A program made the translations under genes and the position numbers. The notes below the pieces were generated by a model. It did not search any database. It was given only the letters and a program-made list of their open reading frames with translations, and was not told the origin of the DNA. From Oscillospiraceae bacterium (GTDB taxonomy: Bacteria; Bacillota; Clostridia; Oscillospirales; CAG-272): a stretch of 35,829 nucleotides of DNA. The stretch is from NCBI GenBank assembly GCA_015065005.1, contig SVRE01000018.1:1-35829 (forward strand), given 5' to 3'. Shown one piece after another: positions 24,989-32,477 of this stretch (position 1 is its first letter; each line of letters begins with the position of its first letter).

Positions 24989-25603
24989 TCATTTTGCCCA
25001 TTCGGGTGTAGATTCGAATTCGAGCATTTGCTTGGTTTCGGGGTGGCAAAATGAAATGTAAGCGGAGTGCAGTGCAATTTTGTCATTATCCTTAGCACCG
25101 TACTTTCCGTCACCGTAAAGAACATTGCCACGAGAGGAAAACTGAACTCTGATTTGGTGCGTTCTGCCCGTGTATAGCTTCACCCTCACCAGATTTAATC
25201 GACACTCCCCCTTGAAAAATTCGGATTTCTTGGTAAATTCAAGGATTGCCTCCTTTACCCCTGCTCTTTTGGTTTTTGACACAAAGGACTTATTTTTTAT
25301 CCTGTCGTGATATAGAAAATCAACCATTTTTCCGCTATCCTCTATATCACCGTGGCAGAGGCACAAATATTCCTTTTTAAAGGATTTTTCCGCGACCTGT
25401 GTGGATAAAGCCGCTGCGCTCCTTTGATTTTTGGCATAAACCATCAAGCCTGTTGTCTGCGTATCAAGACGATGCACGGGATAAATTTCACATCCGCAGG
25501 CTTCCTTTAACATATTCACCATATTTTCTCCCCCGCTTAGCTGTGAGGACACACCGTATGGCTTTTCACATACAACTATTTCCTTGTCCTGGTAGATTAT
25601 CAT
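24989..25603 (-). CDS. RluA-family 23S rRNA/tRNA pseudouridine synthase
   Basis: This enzyme isomerises uridine to pseudouridine in RNA. The 204-residue protein is a short RluA-type synthase without an N-terminal S4 domain. The catalytic motif VHRLDTQTTGLMVYAK has Asp47 as the catalytic residue. The start motif VCEKPYGV and the later KLYTGRTHQIRVQFSSRG are typical. The precise target (rRNA or tRNA position) cannot be assigned. The ATG at 25603 has AAGGAG 8 nt upstream. The TGA stop lies just beside a REP hairpin, so the array borders the coding end very tightly. A second synthase of the related RsuA type is at 34411. Confidence 0.92.
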   Translation of the reverse strand: MIIYQDKEIVVCEKPYGVSSQLSGGENMVNMLKEACGCEIYPVHRLDTQTTGLMVYAKNQRSAAALSTQVAEKSFKKEYLCLCHGDIEDSGKMVDFLYHDRIKNKSFVSKTKRAGVKEAILEFTKKSEFFKGECRLNLVRVKLYTGRTHQIRVQFSSRGNVLYGDGKYGAKDNDKIALHSAYISFCHPETKQMLEFESTPEWAK

Positions 25604-25631
25604 ATTACGCTCCTTAATGCCTCACGTAAAA

Positions 25632-25654
25632 GGGCGAACAATGTTCGCCCCTAC
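25632..25654 (-). repeat. Single GTAG hairpin, GGGCGAACA stem type
   Basis: GGGCGAACAATGTTCGCCC (25632-25650) is a 9-bp perfect hairpin with CTAC at its plus-strand 3' foot. It is another stem class of the same GTAG family and lies just upstream of the pseudouridine synthase start. Confidence 0.8.
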
Positions 25655-25680
25655 AAAGTTTAAATTTAGATAAAGCCATC

Positions 25681-25727
25681 AGATCCCTCGGCGTTGCTCG
25701 GGATGACACCTGTTTGTGTCAATTTTG
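25681..25727. repeat. Dispersed AGATCCCTCGG/GGGATGACA repeat copy
   Basis: AGATCCCTCGGCGTTGCTCG then GGATGACA, a GACA/TGTC mini-palindrome and AATTTTG. It matches one arm of the element at 7655-7745, in the opposite orientation, and leads directly into array 7. Confidence 0.6.
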
Positions 25728-25744
25728 AATTTTGCATTCGTTTC

Positions 25745-26162
25745 GGGAGGGCGAACCCCTCCCCTACGGAATATCAATTACCCATTTTGCATTTATTTCG
25801 GGAGGGCGAACCCCTCCCCTACGGAATATCAATTACCCATTTTGCATTTGTTTCGGGAGGGCGAACCCCCTCCCCTACGGGATATCAATTACCCATTTTG
25901 CATTTGTTTCGGGAGGGCGGACCCCTCCCCTACACGGGTGTTGATTTTACTTTTGTTGGGCGGACGGTCGAGGACGCCCGTCCCTACGAGGGTATCGAAT
26001 TTGCATTTTGCATTTTGCATTCGTTGCGGGAGGGCGGACCCCTCCCCTACGGAATATCAATTACCCATTTTGCATTCGTTGCGGGAGGAGCAAGCCCCTC
26101 CCCTACGGGATATCAATTACCCATTTTGCATTTGTTTCGGGAGGAGCAAGCCCCTCCCCTAC
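25745..26162 (-). repeat. REP-like hairpin array 7 (8 units)
   Basis: Eight hairpins at about 55-60 bp spacing lie between the pseudouridine synthase and gpmI. Most are GGGAGGG...CCCTCCC and one is GGACGG...CCGTCC (about 25962). The last two are hybrids with GGGAGGAGCAAGCCCCTCCC. The spacer here is a distinct word, ATATCAATTACCCATTTTGC, so each array has its own spacer dialect. All have CTAC at the plus-strand 3' foot. Confidence 0.9.
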
Positions 26163-26187
26163 GGGAGGTATCGAATTTGCCTTTTTA

Positions 26188-27840
26188 TTAGTCTACGTTA
26201 ATAACGCTTGTATCCCACATATCAGGCGCTTCGTAGCCTAAGAAGTTTACTGCTGTTGCGGCAACATTGGAAAGACCGAACTCACCGTTGTCTGCCTTAA
26301 CAGTGTATTTATCGCTATAATAGTTATCGTAAATGATAAATGGAACAGGGTTTAATGTGTGGCTTGTCTTTGCCTTGAAGGAGCCGTCCTTGCCTGCCTT
26401 TGGCATACCCTTCTTATCGCACTCATACATTTCATCAGCATTACCGTGGTCAGCAGTGATAAGCGCAACACCGTGAAGCTTGTCAACAACCTCCAAAAGC
26501 CTTTTAAGCTGAAGGTCAAGGGCTTCCATTGAGCAGCGTGTTGCCAAAATGTTACCTGTGTGGCCAACCATATCGCCATTGGGGAAGTTAACTCTTAAGC
26601 AAGCATACTTTCCGCTTTCAAGACACTCTATCAGCTTGTCTGTAATTTCAGCGCACTTCATCCACGGTCTTTGCTCAAAGGGAACAACGTCAGAAGGAAC
26701 CTCGATATATGTTTCAAGCTTCTCATCAAACTTGCCGCTCTTGTTACCGTTCCAGAAATATGTTACGTGGCCGTACTTTTGTGTTTCGGAAATTGCAAGC
26801 TGTGAAACACCTGTGCTTGCAAGATATTCACCCATTGTATTGGTGATTTCCGGTGGGTTTACAAGGTAATTTGAAGGAATATGAAGGTCACCGTCATACT
26901 CAAGCATACCTGCGTAAACTACATTTGGATAACGAACACGGTCAAACTTTGTAAATTCCTTATCATCAAATGCCTTGGAAATTTCAATAGCTCTGTCACC
27001 TCTGAAGTTATAGAAAATTACGCTATCTCCGTCATTGATAGTACCAACAGGCTTTCCGTTTTCTGCAATTACAAAGGGTGGGAGGTCCTGGTCGATAACC
27101 TTAAGCTCTGCTCTATATGCTTCAACAGCTTCAGCAGCGGATGGGAACTGACGTCCCTCTCCCAAAACGTGGGTCTTCCAGCCAAGCTCAACCATTTTCC
27201 AGTTAGCCTCGTATCTATCCATGGTGATAACCATACGTCCGCCACCGGATGCAATCTTAATATCAAAGCTATTATCTCTTAAGCCGTTTAGGTATTCCTC
27301 AAATGGGAGAATGTAATCAAGGGCGCTTGTTTCACCAACGTCACGTCCGTCAATTAAAATGTGCAATCTAACCCTTGAAACGCCTTCCTTCTTTGCTTCA
27401 TCAATCATTGACTTCAAGTGATTGATGTGGGAGTGAACGTTACCGTCAGAGAAAAGACCCATAAAATGTAATGTTGAGCTGTTAGCCTTTACATTGGAAA
27501 CAATCTTTTGCCATGTTTCGGATGCAAACATTTTGCCGTTTTCTATGGACTGAGAAACAAGCTTTGCACCCTGTGCAAAAACCTGACCTGAGCCAAGAGC
27601 ATTGTGACCAACCTCGGAGTTACCCATATCGTCATCTCCCGGCAAGCCAACTGCTGTACCGTGTGCCTTTAGCTTAACTGTTGGGTACTTTGCCATAAGC
27701 ATATCAAGTGTTGGAGTGTATGCAAGGCTTACTGCATTTGCCTCTGTTGCAGGGGCAAGACCAACACCGTCCATAACGATGGTAAGCACAGGTCCTGTAA
27801 CGCCGATTGGATTGTTTAGCTTGTTAAGAACTTTTGACAT
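26188..27840 (-). CDS. gpmI: 2,3-bisphosphoglycerate-independent phosphoglycerate mutase
   Basis: GpmI interconverts 3- and 2-phosphoglycerate in glycolysis using two Mn ions and a phosphoserine intermediate. The 550-residue protein belongs to the alkaline phosphatase superfamily. The first metal ligand is Asp24 in IVMDGVGL and the catalytic Ser75 lies in DDDMGNSEVGHN. Further landmarks are HILIDGRDVGETSA, GGGRMVITMDRYEANW, the metal ligands in VNFPNGDMVGHTG and LITADHGNADEM, and a late KTSHTLNPVPFI. The ATG at 27840 has a GTGAGGA site. The gene stands alone on the minus strand, with divergent ywlG to its right. A possible promoter (TTGTTC, 17 bp, TATAAA) lies about 27890-27930. Confidence 0.97.
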   Translation of the reverse strand: MSKVLNKLNNPIGVTGPVLTIVMDGVGLAPATEANAVSLAYTPTLDMLMAKYPTVKLKAHGTAVGLPGDDDMGNSEVGHNALGSGQVFAQGAKLVSQSIENGKMFASETWQKIVSNVKANSSTLHFMGLFSDGNVHSHINHLKSMIDEAKKEGVSRVRLHILIDGRDVGETSALDYILPFEEYLNGLRDNSFDIKIASGGGRMVITMDRYEANWKMVELGWKTHVLGEGRQFPSAAEAVEAYRAELKVIDQDLPPFVIAENGKPVGTINDGDSVIFYNFRGDRAIEISKAFDDKEFTKFDRVRYPNVVYAGMLEYDGDLHIPSNYLVNPPEITNTMGEYLASTGVSQLAISETQKYGHVTYFWNGNKSGKFDEKLETYIEVPSDVVPFEQRPWMKCAEITDKLIECLESGKYACLRVNFPNGDMVGHTGNILATRCSMEALDLQLKRLLEVVDKLHGVALITADHGNADEMYECDKKGMPKAGKDGSFKAKTSHTLNPVPFIIYDNYYSDKYTVKADNGEFGLSNVAATAVNFLGYEAPDMWDTSVINVD

Positions 27841-27949
27841 AATATATCCTCACTTTTTTAATAATTGTATTAATAGAATTATTCCCACATAATTCCATTT
27901 TATATTATACAGTATAATTATGAACAAATCTTGAACTACCACAAAATAG

Positions 27950-27978
27950 TTGACAATTTTAAAATATAATGATAGAAT
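27950..27978 (+). promoter_or_regulatory. Sigma-A promoter of the ywlG-like gene
   Basis: A perfect TTGACA (27950-27955), 17 bp, then TAGAAT (27973-27978). The start codon follows 30 nt on, with a GGGGG ribosome site. Confidence 0.8.
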
Positions 27979-28008
27979 TATCTAAAATAATGATTTGGGG
28001 GTACAAAA

Positions 28009-28548
28009 ATGTCAATAAAAAACGAATGTATAGATGTTATAAATGAGCTTTGCCAGGTGGCTAAGCTTAAAAAAGGCGATATTTTGGTTGTAGGCTGTTC
28101 CACCAGTGAGGTTGTTGGCTCAAAAATCGGCACAAATTCCGACCCTGACACCGCTGAGGAAATTTTTGCGGGAATTTACTCTGTATTGAAGGAAAAGGGT
28201 ATTTATATGGCGGTACAGTGCTGTGAGCATCTTAACCGCGCCATTGTAACCGAAAGAGAATGTGTTCCCTTTAGCGAATACGTAAATGTTGTGCCGCAGA
28301 AAAAGGCGGGCGGCTCCCTTGCCACCGTTGCTTACAATAGCTTTGATTGCCCCGTTGTTGTTGAGGAAATCAAGGCAGATTGCGGAATAGATATTGGTCT
28401 TACCTTAATAGGTATGCACCTTAAAAAGGTTGCTGTGCCTGTGCGCCTTTCAACCAACAAGATTGGTAATGCCTTGTTTACCTGTGCGCGCACACGCCCG
28501 AAGTTCATCGGCGGTGAAAGAGCAATCTACGACAAGGATAAAATGTAA
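28009..28548 (+). CDS. ywlG: UPF0340 / TIGR01440 family protein (YwlG-like)
   Basis: This 179-residue protein belongs to the UPF0340 (DUF436, TIGR01440) family, named after Bacillus YwlG. Its function is not established. Family landmarks are VVGCSTSEVVGSKIGTNSD, the very characteristic MAVQCCEHLNRAIVTE and GIDIGLTLIGMHLKKVAVPV. It is full length and cytoplasmic, with no signal or membrane segment. The gene has its own promoter and is the first rightward gene after a long leftward block. The BspA-like lipoprotein gene follows after 54 nt and may share the transcript. Confidence 0.92.
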   Translation: MSIKNECIDVINELCQVAKLKKGDILVVGCSTSEVVGSKIGTNSDPDTAEEIFAGIYSVLKEKGIYMAVQCCEHLNRAIVTERECVPFSEYVNVVPQKKAGGSLATVAYNSFDCPVVVEEIKADCGIDIGLTLIGMHLKKVAVPVRLSTNKIGNALFTCARTRPKFIGGERAIYDKDKM

Positions 28549-28602
28549 TTACTGTATTTAGACTTGTACATCAGAAAGAGAGAATATAAATAAAAGGAAA
28601 AA

Positions 28603-30261
28603 ATGAAAATGGCAAAGAAGCTTTTATGTGTTATCACGCTTATGCTTGCGCTTGTATGTGTGCTTGCATCCTGTGGCGGCGATAAACACATTCATTCATT
28701 TGGTGAATGGACAGTAACAAAGTCTGCAACCTGCAAAGAATCAGGAACAGAAGAAAGATACTGTGACTGTGGGGAAATGCAGACGAGGAATGTTTCAAAA
28801 AAATCACACGTGTACGACGAGTGGGAAATAACAAAAGAGCCTACTTGCACAGAAAAAGGAAGTAAGGAACGGTTCTGTAATTGCGGTGAAAGGCAAACTG
28901 CAGAGATTTCTGCAACCGGTCACTCATACGGTGAATGGACTATAACTAAAGAAGCAAGCTGCACCGAGGACGGAACAGAAGAGAGAGCCTGCGCTTGCGG
29001 CGAAAAGGAGACGAGGACCATTAATGCAACCGGTCACTCATACGGTGAATGGACTGTAACTAAAGAATCAAGCTGCACCGAGGACGGAACAGAAGAGAGA
29101 GTTTGTGCTTGCGGCGAAAAGAAGACGAGACCTATTTTAGCAGAACACAACTTCGTAGGAAATTCTTGTGTTGATTGCGGTGCAAAGAAGCCGAGTGAAG
29201 GATTGGAATACAAAGCTGTAACAGGCGGATATGTTGTTTATGGTATTGGAAGCTGTACCGATACAGATATTGTTATTCCGAGCACACTCGAAGGTGAGCC
29301 GGTTATAGGAATTGGTGGACGTGCATTCTATGGTAAGTCAAATTTAACAAGTGTAGTAATTCCCGATAGCGTCATAAGCATAGGTGAAAATGCATTCAGT
29401 TATTGCGACAGCCTTACGAGCATAATAATAGGAAATAGCGTTACATCTATCGGTGGAAGTGCATTTTATGATTGTGGCAGCATTACAAGTGTAGTAATTC
29501 CCGATAGCGTCATAAGCATAGGTGGAAGTGCATTTTCTGGTTGCGACAGCCTTACGAGCATAATAATAGGAAATAGCGTTACATCTATCGGTGTACATGC
29601 ATTTGATAGTTGCGACAGCATTACAAGTGTAGTAATTCCCGATAGCGTCATAAGCATAGGTGTATATGCATTCTGTGATTGCGACAGCCTTACGAGCATA
29701 ATAATAGGAAATAGCGTTACATCTATCGGTGGATATGCATTTTATGGTTGTGGCAGCCTTGAAAGTGTGTATATCAAAGACTTAAAAAGCTGGTTTAATA
29801 TAGATTTTGAGGACCACACTGCCAATCCATTGCGTAACAACACGGCTAACTTGTACGTAAACGATACATTATTAACTAAGCTCGTTGTACCCGAGGGAGT
29901 CACAGAAATTAAGGATTATGCATTTTACGGTTACGGGAAGCTCAAGAGTGTCAAAATCACGGACGGAGTAACGAAAATAGGTAAATATGCATTTTATGAT
30001 TGCGGAAATCTTGAAACCGTCATAATTTCAGACAGTGTTACCAAAATTTATGAGTCAGCATTCGGTTATTGCTCAATACTTTCAACTCTTTATCTCGGAA
30101 AAGGATTGTCTGAAATACAAAAAAATGCCTTTTCTTTCTGTTATAAGTTAAAATCCATTTACTACAGTGGTACAAAAGCAGAATGGAATGAAATATTTAT
30201 TGACTCATCCGCTTGGGGAACAGACGGAACTGTTTATTTTCAAACAAAGCAGCCGGAGTAA
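28603..30261 (+). CDS. BspA-like leucine-rich repeat lipoprotein with Cys-rich repeats
   Basis: This 552-residue protein has a lipoprotein signal (lipobox LASC, Cys24). Residues about 30-190 hold four modules of about 40 residues of the type HSYGEWTITKEASCTEDGTE then ERACACGEKETR, with three cysteines each. From about 205 on there are BspA/LRR_5 leucine-rich repeats (TSVVIPDSVISIGENAF type, 23 residues each) to about 375. An interruption (KSWFNIDFEDHTANPLRN) and four more repeats follow. LRR_5 proteins are usually surface adhesins or host-interaction proteins; this is inference. The ATG at 28603 has an AAAGGA site; ATG 28609 is a possible alternative. The terminator is at 30374-30411. Confidence 0.88.
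   Translation: MKMAKKLLCVITLMLALVCVLASCGGDKHIHSFGEWTVTKSATCKESGTEERYCDCGEMQTRNVSKKSHVYDEWEITKEPTCTEKGSKERFCNCGERQTAEISATGHSYGEWTITKEASCTEDGTEERACACGEKETRTINATGHSYGEWTVTKESSCTEDGTEERVCACGEKKTRPILAEHNFVGNSCVDCGAKKPSEGLEYKAVTGGYVVYGIGSCTDTDIVIPSTLEGEPVIGIGGRAFYGKSNLTSVVIPDSVISIGENAFSYCDSLTSIIIGNSVTSIGGSAFYDCGSITSVVIPDSVISIGGSAFSGCDSLTSIIIGNSVTSIGVHAFDSCDSITSVVIPDSVISIGVYAFCDCDSLTSIIIGNSVTSIGGYAFYGCGSLESVYIKDLKSWFNIDFEDHTANPLRNNTANLYVNDTLLTKLVVPEGVTEIKDYAFYGYGKLKSVKITDGVTKIGKYAFYDCGNLETVIISDSVTKIYESAFGYCSILSTLYLGKGLSEIQKNAFSFCYKLKSIYYSGTKAEWNEIFIDSSAWGTDGTVYFQTKQPE
29351..29764 (+). repeat. Three 138-bp tandem repeats within the LRR gene
   Basis: The word GTGTAGTAATTCCCGATAGC recurs at 29351, 29489 and 29627, exactly 138 bp (two 23-residue LRRs) apart. 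The copies are nearly identical at DNA level. Variation is concentrated in the few codons after GGTGGA/GGTGTA (for example NAFSYCD, SAFYDCG, HAFDSCD, YAFCDCD). This points to recent expansion by recombination. Confidence 0.85.
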
Positions 30262-30373
30262 AAATTAAGCAGATAACAATATTATTGAGGTTACTATACA
30301 GCATTATGGAAAAGAATAAAATGTATGACGTCTTATTTTCAATTTTTTCATAACAAATCTCCTAAAATAAAGT

Positions 30374-30411
30374 AGACACATCATCAAGGATTTCTCCAAA
30401 ATGATGTGTCT
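30374..30411 (+). terminator. Intrinsic terminator of the LRR lipoprotein gene
   Basis: AGACACATCAT (30374-30384) pairs perfectly with ATGATGTGTCT (30401-30411) and is followed by CATTTCTTTATTT. It is the first part of the 223-bp duplicated block. Confidence 0.75.
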
Positions 30412-30431
30412 CATTTCTTTATTTAATTTTC

Positions 30432-30480
30432 GTAGGGGCAATTTTGAATTGCCCGCGGGTCATTCGTGAATGACCCCTAC
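30432..30480. repeat. Inverted pair of GTAG hairpins (BIME-like)
   Basis: GTAG (30432) then GGGCAATTTTGAATTGCCC, followed by GGGTCATTCGTGAATGACCC and CTAC (30477-30480). The two hairpins differ in stem sequence and face outward. This is the inverted arrangement of REP pairs called BIMEs in enterobacteria. An identical copy is at 32408-32456. Confidence 0.85.
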
Positions 30481-30501
30481 AAAAGCCTTATAAATCAAGG
30501 A

Positions 30502-30596
30502 TTATTTGCTTGCCTCTTCAACTGCAACTGCAACTGCAACAGTCATACCAACCATTGGGTTGTTACCAGCGCCGATAAGACCCATCATTTCTACGT
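30502..30596 (-). pseudogene. 3'-terminal fragment of the GGGtGRT gene
   Basis: The last 31 codons and stop of the GGGtGRT gene recur here, offset 1976 bp from the intact gene's end at 32478. The reading frame breaks off at 30596, where homology stops. It has no start codon or ribosome site and is a remnant of the duplication. Confidence 0.92.
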
Positions 30597-30847
30597 AAAA
30601 TCAGATTTTCGCCGAGAAATGCGTTGTAAATAAAGACGTGCGACACATCATCGTGTCTTATTTGTACCCACATTATTATGTGCATAACAAGGTTCTACGC
30701 AGTAGGTTCTTATAACATATTTGCAAATACTTTTCAACATCTTTCTTAAAAGTTATAATCAAATATGTATCATCTTTTTAATACTGTTCATTGCCATATT
30801 ATTACCCTTAACTTTTTCGACTCATAATTCTTTTTTAATTAAAAGTG
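30597..30847. other. AT-rich intergenic stretch with no gene
   Basis: I see no coding region here. The only structure is a weak hairpin (GACAC-ATCATC-GTGTC then TTATTT, near 30650). It is the left part of the segment bracketed by the 223-bp direct repeats. Confidence 0.5.
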
Positions 30848-30876
30848 TTTACAAATTAAACGAACTATGCTATAAT
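30848..30876 (+). promoter_or_regulatory. Sigma-A promoter of the leader RNA and lipoprotein gene
   Basis: TTTACA (30848-30853), 17 bp, then a perfect TATAAT (30871-30876). Transcription would start near 30883, about 260 nt before the coding start. Confidence 0.75.
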
Positions 30877-30882
30877 TCAAAG

Positions 30883-31100
30883 TGCCAAATAAACCCAATT
30901 AAATAAGAAAAGTCAAGTATATTTTCCCAAGGGATAACTATACCTTTTTTGTCATACACTAATTTTACGAATTTGGTAAAATCGCAAATTCCAACAAGTT
31001 AGTGTATGAGGATAGTATCCTTGTCTTTTCTTGGGTTTGTTTGGCGACAATTGGGGCTTGCGTTTTTCGGTGCGCTGGCTTCGGTTGGCGCACTTTTTTT
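30883..31100 (+). ncRNA. Candidate structured leader RNA (riboswitch- or attenuator-like)
   Basis: Nested helices follow the promoter. P1 pairs CAAGGGATAACTAT (30928-30941, two bulges) with ATAGTATCCTTG (31012-31023). P2 pairs CATACACTAA (30953-30962) with TTAGTGTATG (30999-31008), 10 bp without mismatch. Inside P2, TTTTAC/GTAAAA (30963-30968, 30976-30981) presents a 7-nt loop GAATTTG that is fully complementary to CAAATTC (30985-30991), giving a pseudoknot or an alternative hairpin. CCCAAG (30926) can instead pair with CTTGGG (31030-31035), competing with P1. An intrinsic terminator (31070-31100) ends the leader. The ligand is unknown and the element matches no class I know. Confidence 0.6.
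31070..31100 (+). terminator. Intrinsic terminator inside the leader, UUCG-capped
   Basis: GTGCGCTGGC-TTCG-GTTGGCGCAC (10 bp with three G-U pairs) is followed by seven Ts and lies 40 nt ahead of the lipoprotein start codon. Flanking TTTTTCGGT (31063-31071) and ACCGAAAAA (31105-31113) are also complementary and would form a longer alternative stem across the terminator. Confidence 0.85.
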
Positions 31101-31140
31101 ATTTACCGAAAAAAATTTATTTTAAGGAGAAAAACAAAAA

Positions 31141-32331
31141 ATGACAAAAAGACTTTTATGTATTATCGTCATTGTTCTTGCAGTTGCTTGCGTTTTGGTT
31201 TCTTGTGGTGATAATTCCAAAAGCAACGACAACAATAACACTACAAGCATTAGCACCGACAACACTACAAATGACACGGAAAACAGTGGCTCTGGCTCTC
31301 ACACTCATGATTATGAAGAATGGGAAACGGTTAAGGCAGCTACTTGCACAGCCGAGGGTACAAAAGAAAGATATTGCTCCTGCGGCGAAAAGCAGACTGC
31401 TACTATTATGGCAACAGGTCATAGCTTTGGTGAGTGGAAAACAGTTAAAGAGTCAACCACAACAGAAAAGGGATTGCAAGAAAGAGCTTGTGCATGTGGA
31501 GAAAAGGAAACAAGGGATTTAGATAAGCTTTCTGTTGTTACTACCATAACTAAACAACAGTGGAAGAGCTTTCTTGATTTTTCAAAATTGTCAAGTTTTA
31601 CAATCACTGCCAATGAGACTGGTTTCTATGACGAAAATTTATCAGCGATATTCAATCTTGTGGCAAAAAGCTATAACGGTCTTACTTATGTTAAGATAAT
31701 AGGTACAGATAGTTTAAGTGGTGAGGTTTTATTTGAGGAAGAATCCTATGAAACAAATGCAACAAACCCTATTTACTATATCGGTGGAATGGGTTTTGAT
31801 CACCTTCACACGCTGGTTAACGAATTTTGGAGATACGACGATTATTATTTTTCCAACTTAGTTTATTCAAACGAAGATAAATCATATTCTTTCAAAGACA
31901 CACCCGAGTTCAAATTTTGGTTTGAAAACGGCATTTTGACTAAGTACACTTATACCGATGATGAATTAACCTCAGAATACATAATATCAGACATAAATAC
32001 TACTGATATGGTGGATGTTCCAATTAACAAAGCTCGTAATACATTACAGGAAGCACTAAGTACTCTTTCCGAAGCATCGGTTTTTGATTATTGGTTCAAC
32101 AATAAACTTGAATACGATACAAATGTAATTTTAAATCAGTTGAGTTGCTTTATTGTAACAGGGGTTGAACGTTATCACCTTTTTCAAGAAGGAGAACATA
32201 TATCAATAATGATGGATTTAACCTCCGATATTTCTTTAATTTCTTCTGTTGATTGTAATGTTACCGATGGAAAAATCACATATCTTTATATAGAATTTGG
32301 AAATGGTGACACCGCTCAATTGGTATTCTAA
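31141..32331 (+). CDS. Lipoprotein with two Cys-rich modules and unknown C-terminal domain
   Basis: This 396-residue protein has a lipoprotein signal (lipobox LVSC, Cys22) and a Ser/Asn/Thr linker. Two modules follow (about 55-135) of the same kind as in the LRR lipoprotein: HDYEEWETVKAATCTAEGTK then ERYCSCGEKQTA, and HSFGEWKTVKESTTTEKGLQ then ERACACGEKETR. In the second module the first cysteine position is Thr. The C-terminal 260 residues (from KQQWKSFLDFSKLSSFTITA) match no family I recognise. The pattern of aromatic and acidic strands suggests a substrate- or ligand-binding beta domain. ATG 31141 has AAGGAG 11 nt upstream. Expression probably depends on read-through of the leader terminator at 31070-31100. 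The gene lies inside the segment bracketed by direct repeats. Confidence 0.8.
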   Translation: MTKRLLCIIVIVLAVACVLVSCGDNSKSNDNNNTTSISTDNTTNDTENSGSGSHTHDYEEWETVKAATCTAEGTKERYCSCGEKQTATIMATGHSFGEWKTVKESTTTEKGLQERACACGEKETRDLDKLSVVTTITKQQWKSFLDFSKLSSFTITANETGFYDENLSAIFNLVAKSYNGLTYVKIIGTDSLSGEVLFEEESYETNATNPIYYIGGMGFDHLHTLVNEFWRYDDYYFSNLVYSNEDKSYSFKDTPEFKFWFENGILTKYTYTDDELTSEYIISDINTTDMVDVPINKARNTLQEALSTLSEASVFDYWFNNKLEYDTNVILNQLSCFIVTGVERYHLFQEGEHISIMMDLTSDISLISSVDCNVTDGKITYLYIEFGNGDTAQLVF

Positions 32332-32349
32332 TTAAACAAAATGCAAAAA

Positions 32350-32387
32350 AGACACATCATCATGGGTTTACCCAAAATGATGTGTCT
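32350..32387. terminator. Bidirectional intrinsic terminator between convergent genes
   Basis: AGACACATCAT and ATGATGTGTCT form the stem. On the plus strand CATTTCTTTATTT follows, ending the lipoprotein transcript. On the minus strand TTTTTTGC follows, ending the GGGtGRT transcript. Confidence 0.85.
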
Positions 32388-32407
32388 CATTTCTTTATTT
32401 AATTTTC

Positions 32408-32456
32408 GTAGGGGCAATTTTGAATTGCCCGCGGGTCATTCGTGAATGACCCCTAC
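32408..32456. repeat. Inverted pair of GTAG hairpins, second copy
   Basis: This is identical to 30432-30480 and was carried along in the 223-bp duplication. It lies directly after the GGGtGRT stop codon. Confidence 0.85.
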
Positions 32457-32477
32457 AAAAGCCTTATAAATCAAGGA

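Larger units (their letters stand above)
30374..30596. repeat. 223-bp direct repeat, left copy
   Basis: This block is repeated at 32350-32572 with a constant offset of 1976 bp and no indels. Apart from the terminator loop there are only a few substitutions. It contains a terminator, an inverted pair of GTAG hairpins and the 3' end of the GGGtGRT gene. Confidence 0.93.

Noticed and set aside
6477-26162. G-quadruplexes in the G-rich strand of the hairpins
   Set aside because: Each unit has only two or three G runs before the complementary C runs, so hairpin pairing explains the sequence better.
30883-31100. Retron or group II intron RNA
   Set aside because: No reverse transcriptase gene lies in the window, and the leader lacks a domain V-like or branching-G arrangement that I could find.
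30883-31140. Type III toxin-antitoxin (repeat RNA, terminator, toxin)
   Set aside because: There is only one pseudoknot-like unit and the downstream gene encodes a lipoprotein, not a small endoribonuclease.
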